This document shows positions 17,403-26,400 of a stretch of DNA of 64,000 bases, piece after piece. The stretch's first letter is position 1. Every line of letters begins with the position of its first letter. The position numbers were made by a program, and so were the translations under genes. The notes beneath the pieces are model-generated. The model ran no database searches and was not told where the DNA came from. It saw nothing but the letters and a program-made list of their open reading frames with translations. Origin of the DNA: a virus; IMG/VR virus record IMGVR_UViG_3300007512_000001, positions 114,944 to 178,943 of that record; one strand, written 5' to 3'.

Positions 17403-18821
17403 TTATGGTAACAGTAAAATAGACCACAATCCTGCGGTGTATTCACCTTCGTATGATTTAATCCATTCACCTGTATTTGTAGGAATATCCTCGTCAATAG
17501 CACCTGTCCACTTATACTGAATGCCTGTTTTAGTATTTGTTACATAGTGTATGCCTTTATTAGCACTAGCATCAAAACTTACAACCCAGTTTGTGCCATC
17601 ATATTGAATAATATCAAACTTACTTGCTACTAAATCGGCTGCGCCCTTCCAACCATCAGCACCGTCCGTATTAGCAGAGTCACCAATATCTTCTAATATT
17701 AGATAACGCTGACCTGTAGTTGCGGCAGGTAAACCACCACCAGGAACATTTTTAAGAGGATTAATAATTGCATTAATAGCAGTTTGTGTATTTGTTGGAA
17801 TAGTATCTGTGTCTACAGTAAATTTTAATATATAGTCATCATCTGAATCGTATTCTACAGTACCAACAATTTCTGAGAAATCATCAACTCCTCCGGTTGT
17901 GTTTTGAAAATTAGTTAATAATTTAACTTGGCTAATACCGTCTTTAAGATCACCAAATTGCGATATAACTTGTTTCCATGGAATATCGTCACCGTATTTT
18001 ATTGGAATATGATCAAACGTTACATCTTCTTTTGTGTCTCCGCTTATTGGTTCGCCAACACTTAATACTTTAAGTTCGCCGTTTAATAATAATACACCAT
18101 AATTGAGTGGTGTAAAATATTGTCTGCTACCCATTAGTTTTGTTTCATCAAGTACACTATCTGCTAAGTTTCCGCTACCATCAAATATACCCATAACAAC
18201 CTTAGAAATAACACCAAGGCGTTTAATAATAGCCGGAGGATTAACCCATACAGGAATTTCAAATGTTAGTGTAGCAATATCAATTTGATCTTCAGTACCT
18301 ACAGGAACAGTTCTATTACTAAAACTAATATCAGTAAGTTCAACATATGATATAGAAGTCCAGTCTACATAATTGTCTGTCGTTTGTATTTCTAGATTTG
18401 GATTAAACATGTAAAATAATTGCTCTGTAAGTTGCAGTTTTTGTTCCATGTTGCTTGTCCATATGTCAGCATTAACTGTTAATTTATATGGACTTGGCAT
18501 ACTACGTTCAATACTATAACTATCTCCAGGCCCAGCTGCATATTTGCCTGTGTCTTTGTTATAAAATCGTTCTTTAATGTGAATTTTATCTACATGAGAA
18601 GGAGCCATTATTCTATCACGATCATACTGTATACCAGTGATATAACAAGAAACACGCGGAACAGTATTAAGTGCGTTTTCACTATTTTTGCGAATAATGC
18701 TTGCTACCTGTCTTGAGATATCACCGTATGTAACAGGAACTCTTATTAACGCAGAGTTACCATCTGAGTCTTTTCCGGTTTCAACATAAAAGTGAGATAA
18801 GAGACGAATGAATTGGGCCAT
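17403..18821 (-). CDS. 15: Tail sheath stabiliser/terminator gp15, N-terminus probably extends upstream
   Basis: gp15 caps the T4 tail and stabilises the contracted sheath. The 472-residue product has the gp15 pattern: ALIRVPVTYGDISRQ (~24-38), TVPRVSCYITGIQYDRDR (~52-70), PSPYKLTVNADIWTSNMEQ (~109-127), then LTFEIPVWVNPPA (~190-205). The C-terminal ~260 residues exceed T4 gp15 (272 aa) and contain extra beta modules. The in-frame sequence before the ATG reads GFFYDGQIRRY, matching the T4 N-terminus GYFYNSSFRRY, but no normal start codon lies in that frame. A TTG with AAGGAGG 8 bases upstream (18856) is out of frame by one base across a 7-A tract at 18845-18851. The true start may therefore be 18856 with an indel or frameshift. 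Confidence 0.88.
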   Translation of the reverse strand: MAQFIRLLSHFYVETGKDSDGNSALIRVPVTYGDISRQVASIIRKNSENALNTVPRVSCYITGIQYDRDRIMAPSHVDKIHIKERFYNKDTGKYAAGPGDSYSIERSMPSPYKLTVNADIWTSNMEQKLQLTEQLFYMFNPNLEIQTTDNYVDWTSISYVELTDISFSNRTVPVGTEDQIDIATLTFEIPVWVNPPAIIKRLGVISKVVMGIFDGSGNLADSVLDETKLMGSRQYFTPLNYGVLLLNGELKVLSVGEPISGDTKEDVTFDHIPIKYGDDIPWKQVISQFGDLKDGISQVKLLTNFQNTTGGVDDFSEIVGTVEYDSDDDYILKFTVDTDTIPTNTQTAINAIINPLKNVPGGGLPAATTGQRYLILEDIGDSANTDGADGWKGAADLVASKFDIIQYDGTNWVVSFDASANKGIHYVTNTKTGIQYKWTGAIDEDIPTNTGEWIKSYEGEYTAGLWSILLLP

Positions 18822-18900
18822 GTATCGTCTTATTTGCCCATCGTAAAAAAATCCAACTACTTATCCTCCTTTTTAAACCATACTCTTTTATAGATATGCA

Positions 18901-20103
18901 TTATTCTTCATCCTCTCTTGCACGTAGTACATTAGATAAACTTTGGCGTGCTTTTACTTCGCTGCCGTCTGCTAAAGTAATAGAAGTCTTATCATTAAAC
19001 GTTTTAGTTCTATATGTATAACGATCTGTGTAGTTAGTAATTTGCATACGAACATTATCTTCAACGAATGCCCATTTTTTGCCATTAAAAATATACAATC
19101 TATTAGGCATATAATCTACACGTAATACGTATTCTCCCTTAACAGGAGTAGCAGGGAAACTTGTTAAAAGTGTCGCCGGCGCTCCATTTGGTGGCACCCC
19201 GTCGCCTGCCAAGTAATGACTAATTTTTTCTTCAGACATTCCATAAAATACGTCAGCACTTTCTTTCTCAGCATCAGAAGTAAGTGAACCATCATCTGCA
19301 GAAACTAATAATATAGATCCGTCGTCTTTCGATGGCGCAATCCAAAAACGTGTTGTGTCGTAACCACTTCTACCGTCTACTACATCTTGTACATATGGAG
19401 CCATTGCTTCTGCTTGCTTAACTACGGCATCATTAATTTCTAAGTTCTTACTATAATCACTTAAAATACTTTTTAGTGTATCATCCTCTCCATCGACGCC
19501 TGAAGTAATATCGCCAATAATATCTCTGTATTCTTGTGCATCAACAAGTGGTGTACATTTAACTCGCCATAAATGAGGATACCAAGTTTGGCTAAACCCT
19601 TCTGCGGCTCGGTTTCCATCTTGAACTACGTAGTATCGTTTTAAACTTTCGTATACTTTGTCAACTTCTTCATCTTCTAAGGCATGATCATCTTGAAGAT
19701 GCGGAAGTTCAATAACATCGCCACTAATTAACTTTCTGCCTAAAATATCAACCATATCATTAAGATGGAACGTAATGAATATAGTATCGTTTTGCAAAAA
19801 CAAGCCAAATTGAGATAAATCAAAATCTATATCTTGTACGTTATAGAGTCCCTTCATAAAATTAACGTCTTTTTCATATTTTCGATCTCTGTTTTCCATA
19901 AACAATAGATCTTGTATGTTAGATACGGATTGGTTTTCGTATAATGGTTGATCAGCCTTCTTTGTGTTGCCTTGGTTAACTGGACCTAGGTATTTGTGAA
20001 CATTAACTCCAGTGCCACCAATGATAAATTGCTCACGGATGCGATTATCCATGAACTTAAAATCGTTACCTTTGGTCGGTTTCCATAGCGATAATCTTGG
20101 CAT
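18901..20103 (-). CDS. 14: Neck protein gp14
   Basis: gp14 joins head and tail in T4-type phages. The 400-residue product (T4: 256) starts MPRLSLWKPTKGNDF and has YENQSVSNIQDLLFMENRDR, a region I associate with marine T4-like gp14. The stretch TIFITFHLNDMVDILGRKLISGDVIELP (residues ~108-134) parallels the T4 segment that ends in a GDLIYFP motif. The C-terminal ~170 residues are an extension with FWIAPSKDDGSILLVS and a fibre-type FNGKKWAFVEDN. It lies directly upstream of gp15 on the minus strand, the normal 14-15 order. Its start is 112 bases from the divergent sigma70-promoted gene. Confidence 0.85.
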   Translation of the reverse strand: MPRLSLWKPTKGNDFKFMDNRIREQFIIGGTGVNVHKYLGPVNQGNTKKADQPLYENQSVSNIQDLLFMENRDRKYEKDVNFMKGLYNVQDIDFDLSQFGLFLQNDTIFITFHLNDMVDILGRKLISGDVIELPHLQDDHALEDEEVDKVYESLKRYYVVQDGNRAAEGFSQTWYPHLWRVKCTPLVDAQEYRDIIGDITSGVDGEDDTLKSILSDYSKNLEINDAVVKQAEAMAPYVQDVVDGRSGYDTTRFWIAPSKDDGSILLVSADDGSLTSDAEKESADVFYGMSEEKISHYLAGDGVPPNGAPATLLTSFPATPVKGEYVLRVDYMPNRLYIFNGKKWAFVEDNVRMQITNYTDRYTYRTKTFNDKTSITLADGSEVKARQSLSNVLRAREDEE

Positions 20104-20147
20104 TATAAAAAACTCTTATTAATTAAACACTTATATAGTGTATTTTA

Positions 20148-20176
20148 TTGACTTTTTTCGGATTTGTCTATATAAT
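20148..20176 (+). promoter_or_regulatory. Host sigma70-type early promoter (TTGACT-17-TATAAT)
   Basis: TTGACT (20148-20153) and a perfect TATAAT (20171-20176) are separated by 17 bases. The start of transcription is expected near 20183, giving a ~33-base leader to the ATG at 20216 with a GGAG site. It is a near-consensus promoter in the middle of a late structural region. Confidence 0.85.
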
Positions 20177-20215
20177 ACTATTTAGCACTATATATTCATA
20201 TTATGGAGTAAAATT

Positions 20216-21448
20216 ATGGCCGCTAAAAAGAAAAAAGCAAAGAAACGAGTATCTAAAAAAGTTGACGGAGCATTTGCAGAGCCTACGTGGGATGATGTAA
20301 GTTTTACGTCTGAAGAAATACTAGATTTGGACGACGAAATAAAAACTGAAATTAACCTGCGTATTACGCAAGGCCTCAATTTTTATAATTATCACCACAC
20401 GTTCAAGGACAGTAAGCAACCGCTTATTGAATGGATGAAATCGCAAAAGGTTGTTGATAAAGTGGCAATTGCGGCAATAAAGGATGCGCCAGATTACCAA
20501 ATTGGTATTACTGCCGGCTCCGTTGCTCGTATGCTACTCAAAGGCGCTCCGCCAATGGATAATCTTCTCGCTGGACTTAAAAAGAGAATTCGCATAATTG
20601 TCGAGTCTATTGAAAATCCACAAGGCTGGGGAGAGGATACCGCAAAGCCAAAAGAGAAACCAAAAGCGGCTCAAGTTATCTCTATTCAGGATCGCATGAT
20701 AGAGAAAATAAACAATTTTGTTGGCGAGTACATTGAAGGTGCTGTTGACGACATGATTGCCAATGGCTTTAAGTCAGATTTCAAATTGTCCACTTTGCTA
20801 CAAACACATAACATATCTGGCAAAGCGGCCGGACTTATTCCTAGGATGTTTGAGAATGAGATTGCGGATCTTACACTATTAATTAATGGTGTAGATAAAG
20901 AAGATGAGATGGAAGCACAATTATTAGAAGGCTATCCATATAAAAAGTCAGAGTTAAAGAAGTTACTTGCTTTTTACTCTGCTATTGTTGCAGACGCTGA
21001 GCATCATGCTAATCTACAAAAAGCAACTCGCAAGGTGCGTAAGAAGAAAGCACTAAGCAAAGAGAAGTTGATTGGCAAGATTAAGTATAAAATACAGGAC
21101 GAAAAACTAAAACTTGTCTCGATAGATCCAAAAGACATAATTGGTGCTAACGAACTTTGGGTTTACAACACAAAGAATCGCAAGATTGGCAAGTATGTTG
21201 CCTCTAACATTGATCCAAAGGGTATGGCTAGGGATGGCACAGGGTTAAGCATTAAAGGCACTACTATTATAGGTTTTGACGAGAAGTTAAGCAGACAAAA
21301 AACATTGCGTAAGCCAGAAGACTCGCTAAAAGAGTTTAAGAGTGCGGGCAAGGTTGCTTTACGCAAGTTCTTAGATGAATTGACCACCACAGACACGAAA
21401 CTTAACGGGAGGGTAAACTCTGATACTATATTACTTAAGGTAATCTAA
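20216..21448 (+). CDS. Conserved unknown protein under an early promoter
   Basis: A 410-residue protein not recognised as any T4 gene. It starts with a very basic segment (MAAKKKKAKKRVSKK), then an acidic stretch, then mixed helical sequence (residues ~75-300), with a second Lys-rich patch KATRKVRKKKALSKEK at ~262-277. The C-terminal ~110 residues (IIGANELWVYNTKNRKIG, ISIKG-like, GFDEKLSRQKTLRKPE) look like a compact beta domain. The basic clusters suggest nucleic-acid binding, but there is no catalytic motif I can name. The strong sigma70-type promoter marks it as an early gene between neck genes gp14 and gp13. Confidence 0.75.
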   Translation: MAAKKKKAKKRVSKKVDGAFAEPTWDDVSFTSEEILDLDDEIKTEINLRITQGLNFYNYHHTFKDSKQPLIEWMKSQKVVDKVAIAAIKDAPDYQIGITAGSVARMLLKGAPPMDNLLAGLKKRIRIIVESIENPQGWGEDTAKPKEKPKAAQVISIQDRMIEKINNFVGEYIEGAVDDMIANGFKSDFKLSTLLQTHNISGKAAGLIPRMFENEIADLTLLINGVDKEDEMEAQLLEGYPYKKSELKKLLAFYSAIVADAEHHANLQKATRKVRKKKALSKEKLIGKIKYKIQDEKLKLVSIDPKDIIGANELWVYNTKNRKIGKYVASNIDPKGMARDGTGLSIKGTTIIGFDEKLSRQKTLRKPEDSLKEFKSAGKVALRKFLDELTTTDTKLNGRVNSDTILLKVI

Positions 21449-21454
21449 TAAATA
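21448..21454 (+). promoter_or_regulatory. Late promoter ATAAATA 5 bases before gp13 ATG
   Basis: ATAAATA then five bases then the ATG at 21460. The T4 rule places +1 exactly on the A of the ATG, predicting a leaderless gp13 message. It overlaps the preceding stop codon. Confidence 0.5.
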
Positions 21455-21459
21455 TATGT

Positions 21460-22221
21460 ATGGCAACAAAAGAATTAACCAAACTTAAAAATGCGTTATT
21501 CACAAATGTTAGATTACGTTTAGGTGAGAGAATCATTGATATTGAACTAGACAACGAGCATTTGGAAGTAGCATTAAACAATGCTGTTAACAGATATCGT
21601 CAAATGAGTGCTAACAGTGTTGAAGAGTCTTATGGCTTTTTAACATTAGAGAAAAATAAACAAGAGTATTTTTTAGACGATAATATTTTAGAAGTTAGAC
21701 AAATATTTAGAAGAACTATTGGTAGCACAAGTGGTGAAGGTGCTTCAAACTTTGAGCCATTCGAAGCAGGTTACATGAATATGTATATGCTACAGGCAGG
21801 TAGAGTAGGTGGTTTAGCAACATATGAATTATTTGCTGGATATCAAGAAACAGCATCAAGAATGTTTGGTGGATTTATTAATTATACATGGGATTCAGTA
21901 ACTAAAAAACTTACAATCGTTCGTAAAGTTGACGGTGACACTGAAAGCGTATTACTTTGGTTATATAACCAAAAACCACTTGAAAATATAATTCAACACC
22001 ATATGACAAAGAAATGGATAGAAGATTATACACTCGCAATGTGCAAGCAAATACTCGGCGAAGCACGTTCCAAATTTGCTACAATCGCTGGACCACAAGG
22101 TGGTACAACGATGAATGGTAGTGAATTAAAAGCAGAAGGCCAACAAGAGATGGTTGATCTAGCATTACAATTACAAAACTTTGAAGATGGTGGCACACCG
22201 ATGTCATTCGTCATTGGATAA
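21460..22221 (+). CDS. 13: Neck protein gp13
   Basis: gp13 forms the neck ring with gp14 in T4-type phages. The 253-residue product (T4: 309) has the characteristic C-terminal block: GEARSKFATIAGPQGGTTMN followed by GSELKAEGQQEMVDL and a final TPMSFVIG, the pattern shared by gp13 proteins of this group. The N-terminal half (NALFTNVRLRLGERIIDIEL, then QYRQM-type helix) is an adaptor-like helical region. No Shine-Dalgarno site is well placed: AAGG lies ~21 bases upstream, while the late octamer is 5 bases upstream. It is on the plus strand, opposite to gp14 and gp15. Confidence 0.88.
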   Translation: MATKELTKLKNALFTNVRLRLGERIIDIELDNEHLEVALNNAVNRYRQMSANSVEESYGFLTLEKNKQEYFLDDNILEVRQIFRRTIGSTSGEGASNFEPFEAGYMNMYMLQAGRVGGLATYELFAGYQETASRMFGGFINYTWDSVTKKLTIVRKVDGDTESVLLWLYNQKPLENIIQHHMTKKWIEDYTLAMCKQILGEARSKFATIAGPQGGTTMNGSELKAEGQQEMVDLALQLQNFEDGGTPMSFVIG

Positions 22222-22248
22222 TATTACACACACACAGGAGAACCACAG

Positions 22249-22326
22249 ATGGGAACCGTGATTTTTATCATGGTAGTAGTCGCACTCGTAGCGGCAACAC
22301 TCTACATTCACAATAAAACACAATAA
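22249..22326 (+). CDS. 25-aa single-pass membrane peptide
   Basis: A very short gene between gp13 and gp1, supported by AGGAG at 22236-22240, 8 bases before the ATG. It reads MGTVIFIMVVVALVAATLYI then HNKTQ and a stop: one hydrophobic helix of ~17 residues with a short polar C-terminus. Such peptides in phages can be lysis-timing, superinfection or membrane-anchoring factors; I cannot choose. It is likely co-transcribed with gp13 and gp1. Confidence 0.65.
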   Translation: MGTVIFIMVVVALVAATLYIHNKTQ

Positions 22327-22337
22327 CATTTAAACAT

Positions 22338-22982
22338 ATGATTATAGGACTAGTAGGATTCAAAGGCTGTGGTAAAGACACTGTCGCAAATTATCTTATC
22401 GATAATAGTAGAGAAACATGGATTAGAGGAAGTTTTGCTGACTCATTAAAAGATTCACTTGCCTCTGTATTCCAATGGGATCGTGCCATGCTAGAAGGCG
22501 ACACGAAAGAAAGCAGAGAATGGCGCGAAACAGTAGACGAATGGTGGGCAAATAAACTAGACATGCCTGACTTTACTCCACGACTTGCTCTACAAGTATG
22601 CGGCACAGATTTATGGCGTAATAAGTTTCACGACGATATATGGTTGTTAAGTTTAGAAAAGAAACTAACTACTGCTGAACACAACGTTATTATTACTGAT
22701 ACACGCTTTCCCAATGAGATTGATCTAATAAAAAGACTAGATGGAAAGATAATACGTGTAAAACGCGGTACAGAGCCCGAATGGTGGAGTACAGCAGTTG
22801 CAGATAATGCAGAGCGTGATGAACCTATGCATGAGTTAATGATGCCATTAGTGTATCCAAAAGTACATGCATCAGAATATTCTTGGGTTGGGTGTGATTT
22901 GGATTATACTATTAAAAACAATAGCACTCTGCAATCGCTTGAAGAATCAGTTAAAGCATTGTGTTTAGAAATCAGGAATTAA
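22338..22982 (+). CDS. 1: Deoxynucleoside monophosphate kinase (T4 gp1-like)
   Basis: Phosphorylates dNMPs to dNDPs for phage DNA synthesis. The 214-residue product begins MIIGLVGFKGCGKDTVANYL with the P-loop GFKGCGKDT (residues 7-15). Then LALQVCGTDLWRNKFHDDIW (~90-110) parallels the T4 gp1 block QALGTDL-xx-NxFDxxxW, and VIITDTRFPNEIDLI followed by IIRVKRG (~118-140) is the second conserved block. The length is close to T4 gp1 (241). It follows the small membrane peptide by 11 bases, and its 3' end overlaps the antisense HNH gene by 18 bases. Confidence 0.88.
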   Translation: MIIGLVGFKGCGKDTVANYLIDNSRETWIRGSFADSLKDSLASVFQWDRAMLEGDTKESREWRETVDEWWANKLDMPDFTPRLALQVCGTDLWRNKFHDDIWLLSLEKKLTTAEHNVIITDTRFPNEIDLIKRLDGKIIRVKRGTEPEWWSTAVADNAERDEPMHELMMPLVYPKVHASEYSWVGCDLDYTIKNNSTLQSLEESVKALCLEIRN

Positions 22983-23366
22983 ATCACCCTGCTTCCATCC
23001 CTTACCAGTAGCGTATAATAATCTATGACAGTTAGCGCAAACTGTTTTTAAATTCTTCCAATTATTATTTTTCCTATCTCCGTCTTGGTGATAAACATCT
23101 AGTTGTACTGTGTGGTCTGCTTTAAAGCCACACTTTTCACAGTAGTTTTTTTTATTATATCCACTAGACTTCCAATTTGTCTTGGGTGTGGTTCGAAGTT
23201 TTTTTGCTTTTCGAGCGCACTTATCACACCTTGATCTGTAATGCGGGTTGCCTTTTTTATAATAATTTATTGCTACTGGTCGCATACCGCAACGACAGAG
23301 CGGTCTTTCGCTATGTTTCACGAGAGTATTTATTTTTATGAACCCTTTTCTTTGCCCTTTGGGCAC
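22965..23366 (-). CDS. HNH endonuclease (probable homing type)
   Basis: A 133-residue protein with four Cys pairs: CRCG, CDKC, CEKC and CANCH. The HNH core is LDVYHQDGDRKNNNWKNL then VCANCHRLL (residues ~92-118): His of YHQDGD, Asn of NNNWKNL and the final CH. Such proteins are usually free-standing homing nucleases or nicking enzymes. It starts with GTG at 23366; the next in-frame Met is 27 residues on. It lies antisense between gp1 and gp18, overlapping the gp1 end. This suggests a mobile gene inserted between two core genes. Confidence 0.85.
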   Translation of the reverse strand: MPKGQRKGFIKINTLVKHSERPLCRCGMRPVAINYYKKGNPHYRSRCDKCARKAKKLRTTPKTNWKSSGYNKKNYCEKCGFKADHTVQLDVYHQDGDRKNNNWKNLKTVCANCHRLLYATGKGWKQGDLIPDF

Positions 23367-23397
23367 CTTCGTATGGCACTAAATTCCGGAAATCTAA

Positions 23398-23404
23398 ATA
23401 AATA
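23398..23404 (+). promoter_or_regulatory. Late promoter ATAAATA (CTAAATA overlaps at 23394) for gp18
   Basis: TCTAAATAAATA gives two overlapping late octamers. The predicted start is near 23406-23410, ahead of a perfect 18-bp hairpin (23416-23433) and the sheath gene at 23470. Confidence 0.65.
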
Positions 23405-23415
23405 TTGGTAACAAA

Positions 23416-23433
23416 TACATCTATATAGATGTA
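23416..23433. repeat. 18-bp palindrome in gp18 leader (second palindrome at 23435-23450)
   Basis: TACATCTATATAGATGTA is a perfect inverted repeat starting ~7 bases after the predicted +1. A second 16-bp palindrome, AATTTTAATTAAAATT, follows at 23435-23450. The sheath ATG is 20 bases further on, after ACGAGG. The leader is probably an mRNA-stabilising structure for a highly expressed protein. Confidence 0.7.
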
Positions 23434-23469
23434 GAATTTTAATTAAAATTTTATACGAGGAAAAAGATT

Positions 23470-26400
23470 ATGGCTTTAGTATCTCCAGGTGTTGAAGTTA
23501 CTGTAACCAATGAATCCGCGTATGTTACATCAGATCCAGGTACAGTTCCACTAATATTAGTAGCAACTGCACAAAATAAGTTACAAGCTTCTGGATCAGG
23601 CACAGCATCCGGAACAACAGCGGCGAATGCCGGCAAGGTTCAGCTACTTACTTCACAACTAGAATTAGCTACAACATATGGTACTCCTACTTTTTATAGT
23701 AGTACTTCTGGAACAATGTTGCATGGCTATGAATTAAACGAATACGGCTTACATGCCGCGTATTCATATTTAGGTATTGCTAATAGAGCATACGTGTTAA
23801 GAGCAGATATTGATTTAAGCAAATTAACAGGCTCTGCAACGGCGCCAACAGGTACCCCAGTTAACGGCACACATTGGTTAAATTTAACAAATACAGTGTG
23901 GGGTTTACATGTATGGAATGCCACAACAGATACATTTACATATACAATACCTAAAATTTGTGCTACAGAGCACACAGGTAGTCCATCCTATATTCCAAAT
24001 GCTTCATTTGGTTCTATAGGTGATTACGCAATTGTTACAGCAACAACAAACAATGCTGTATATTATAAAAATAGCAGTAACACATGGGTAGCAGTTGGTT
24101 CAGGTACTGCAACTGACTCTCCACATTCTGAAGCAACAAGAAATGCATCATGGGCATCAAGTTTCCCAGCAATTTCAGTTACACCAAGTGCGGTGAACAT
24201 TGGTGACGCGTTTAGTATCAATGGTACAACTATTACATTTACTGGTACAGGCGTTGCTGATATTGTTAACAATATTAATACCACGTTTGACGGTCTTGCA
24301 ACTGCAAGAAAGGGTGTTCAGGCATATAACAATAGTGGTGTTTTAGAAATATATATTATTGGTTCATCAGCCGCAGGCGGATCCGCTGATAGATCTGCTA
24401 TTTTTGCAAACGTTTCAGGTACTGCACTTGCAGACATGGGCATAACTGCCGATACCTATTTTGGTCCGTTGATGAGCGAAGCATCATATACATCTCCGCC
24501 ACCTTGGACACCAGGCGCCGCAAACGAAGCACCGACTGGTAGTATGTGGGTTAAACTTGATGGCAATTTAGGCGGATCTAACGGTAATAATATTAAATTT
24601 AGAGTATATTCATCAACAACTGGGTTATGGGAAGCAAAAGCCCCAAGCGTTTATGATAGTATAACAGTCGCTACAACAAGTTTAGGTGGTACTGATCCAA
24701 GAACTATAACAGTAGGCTCGATAATGGTTGATACTGATGTTGATTCAGTGGATGAAGTAACATTTAAACCATATCGACGCAAGTCGGCCGGCGAGCTTGT
24801 TGTTACTGGTACTAACACATCACCAACATTCACATCTACAGAAACATTCACTATTAATGGTACAACTGTAACTTTGACTGGCACTACTGCAACAGCTTTT
24901 GTAACAGCAGTCAGCGCCGCAGGTATTACAGATGTTTCGGCTAAAATTGAAACATCAGGTGCAGTGTCACTAATTCATGCTAAAGGTGGTGACTTAGTAC
25001 TACGCGATACATCAGGCACACCACTAACGGGTGTGGCAGATGCTAGTATTTCTGCTTCATTATCTAATGTATATACGCTGCCAAATGGTGACCTAATTGG
25101 TACAAACTGGGAAGAGTTAACATATGAAGCATCATTAACAACACCTACAACAGATCCTGCTGAAGGTGATTTATGGTATGACACAACACTTGTTGCTGAC
25201 ATCATGGTTCATGATGGTACAACATGGAAAGGTTACCAAAATGTTTCAACAGATTATCGTGGATATGATCTAAGTGTAACAGATCCAGCTGGCCCAATTT
25301 TTGCAGCCGCTGAACCACTAACACAATCTGATGAAACAGCACTTGTAAATGGTGATATTTGGGTCAACACATCTGACTTAGATAATTATCCTAAGATTTA
25401 TCGTAGACAAGGTGGTGAATGGATTCTAATTGATACAACAGATCAAACATCATCAAATGGTGTTTTATTTGCTGATGCAAGATGGCAAACAGCGGCCGCC
25501 GCTAAAGTAAGTGGCACTGGCGCTGGTACTGCATCAAGTATTGCAGATTTATTAAGCGATGATTTCCTAGATCCGGATGCTCCAGATCCTGCGTCATATC
25601 CACGTGGTATGTTGCTATGGAATACAAGACGCAGTGGTTATACAGTAAAAGAATATAAGAAAGATTTTGTTACAACATCAAAATATTCTTCAGGTAACCC
25701 ACGTATGTCAAGCGAATCTGTTGCTACTTATTATCCAGATCGTTGGACAAACAAGTCAGGCACAAAATCTAATGGAACACTATACGCAGGTCGCAAGGCC
25801 CAACGTGCAGTCGTTGTTGCCGCAATGAAATCAGCGGTTGATGCAAATACAGATATTCGTGAAGAGCAACGTCAATTTAACTTACTTGCCGCCCCTGGAT
25901 ATCCAGAATTGCTATCAAATATGACTACATTGAACGTAGATAGAAAAGAAACTGCTCACGTTATTGGTGATACTCCGTTCCGTTTAGCAGATAATTCTGC
26001 GAAAATTCAAGTATGGAGTAAAAACTCTAATGCAGCCGAAGATAACGGTGAAGATGGCCTAGTAACTAATAATGAATATATGTCAGTTTACTACCCATCA
26101 GGGTTATCAAATGACCTAGCAGGTAACAAAATTGTTGTTCCGGCAAGTCATATGGTATTACGCACATTTGCTTATAATGATAGTGTCGGTTATCCATGGT
26201 TTGCGGCCGCAGGCACAAACAGAGGAAAAATTTCCAATGCTACAGCAATTGGTTATATTGATGGATCAGGAGAGTTTAACAGCATTGCAGTTAGAGAAGG
26301 ACTACGTGACGTATTATATACTGATAACATTAATCCATTAACATTTATTAATGGCAGTGGTTTGATGAACTTTGGTAATAAGACCCGCTCTTCTACATCT

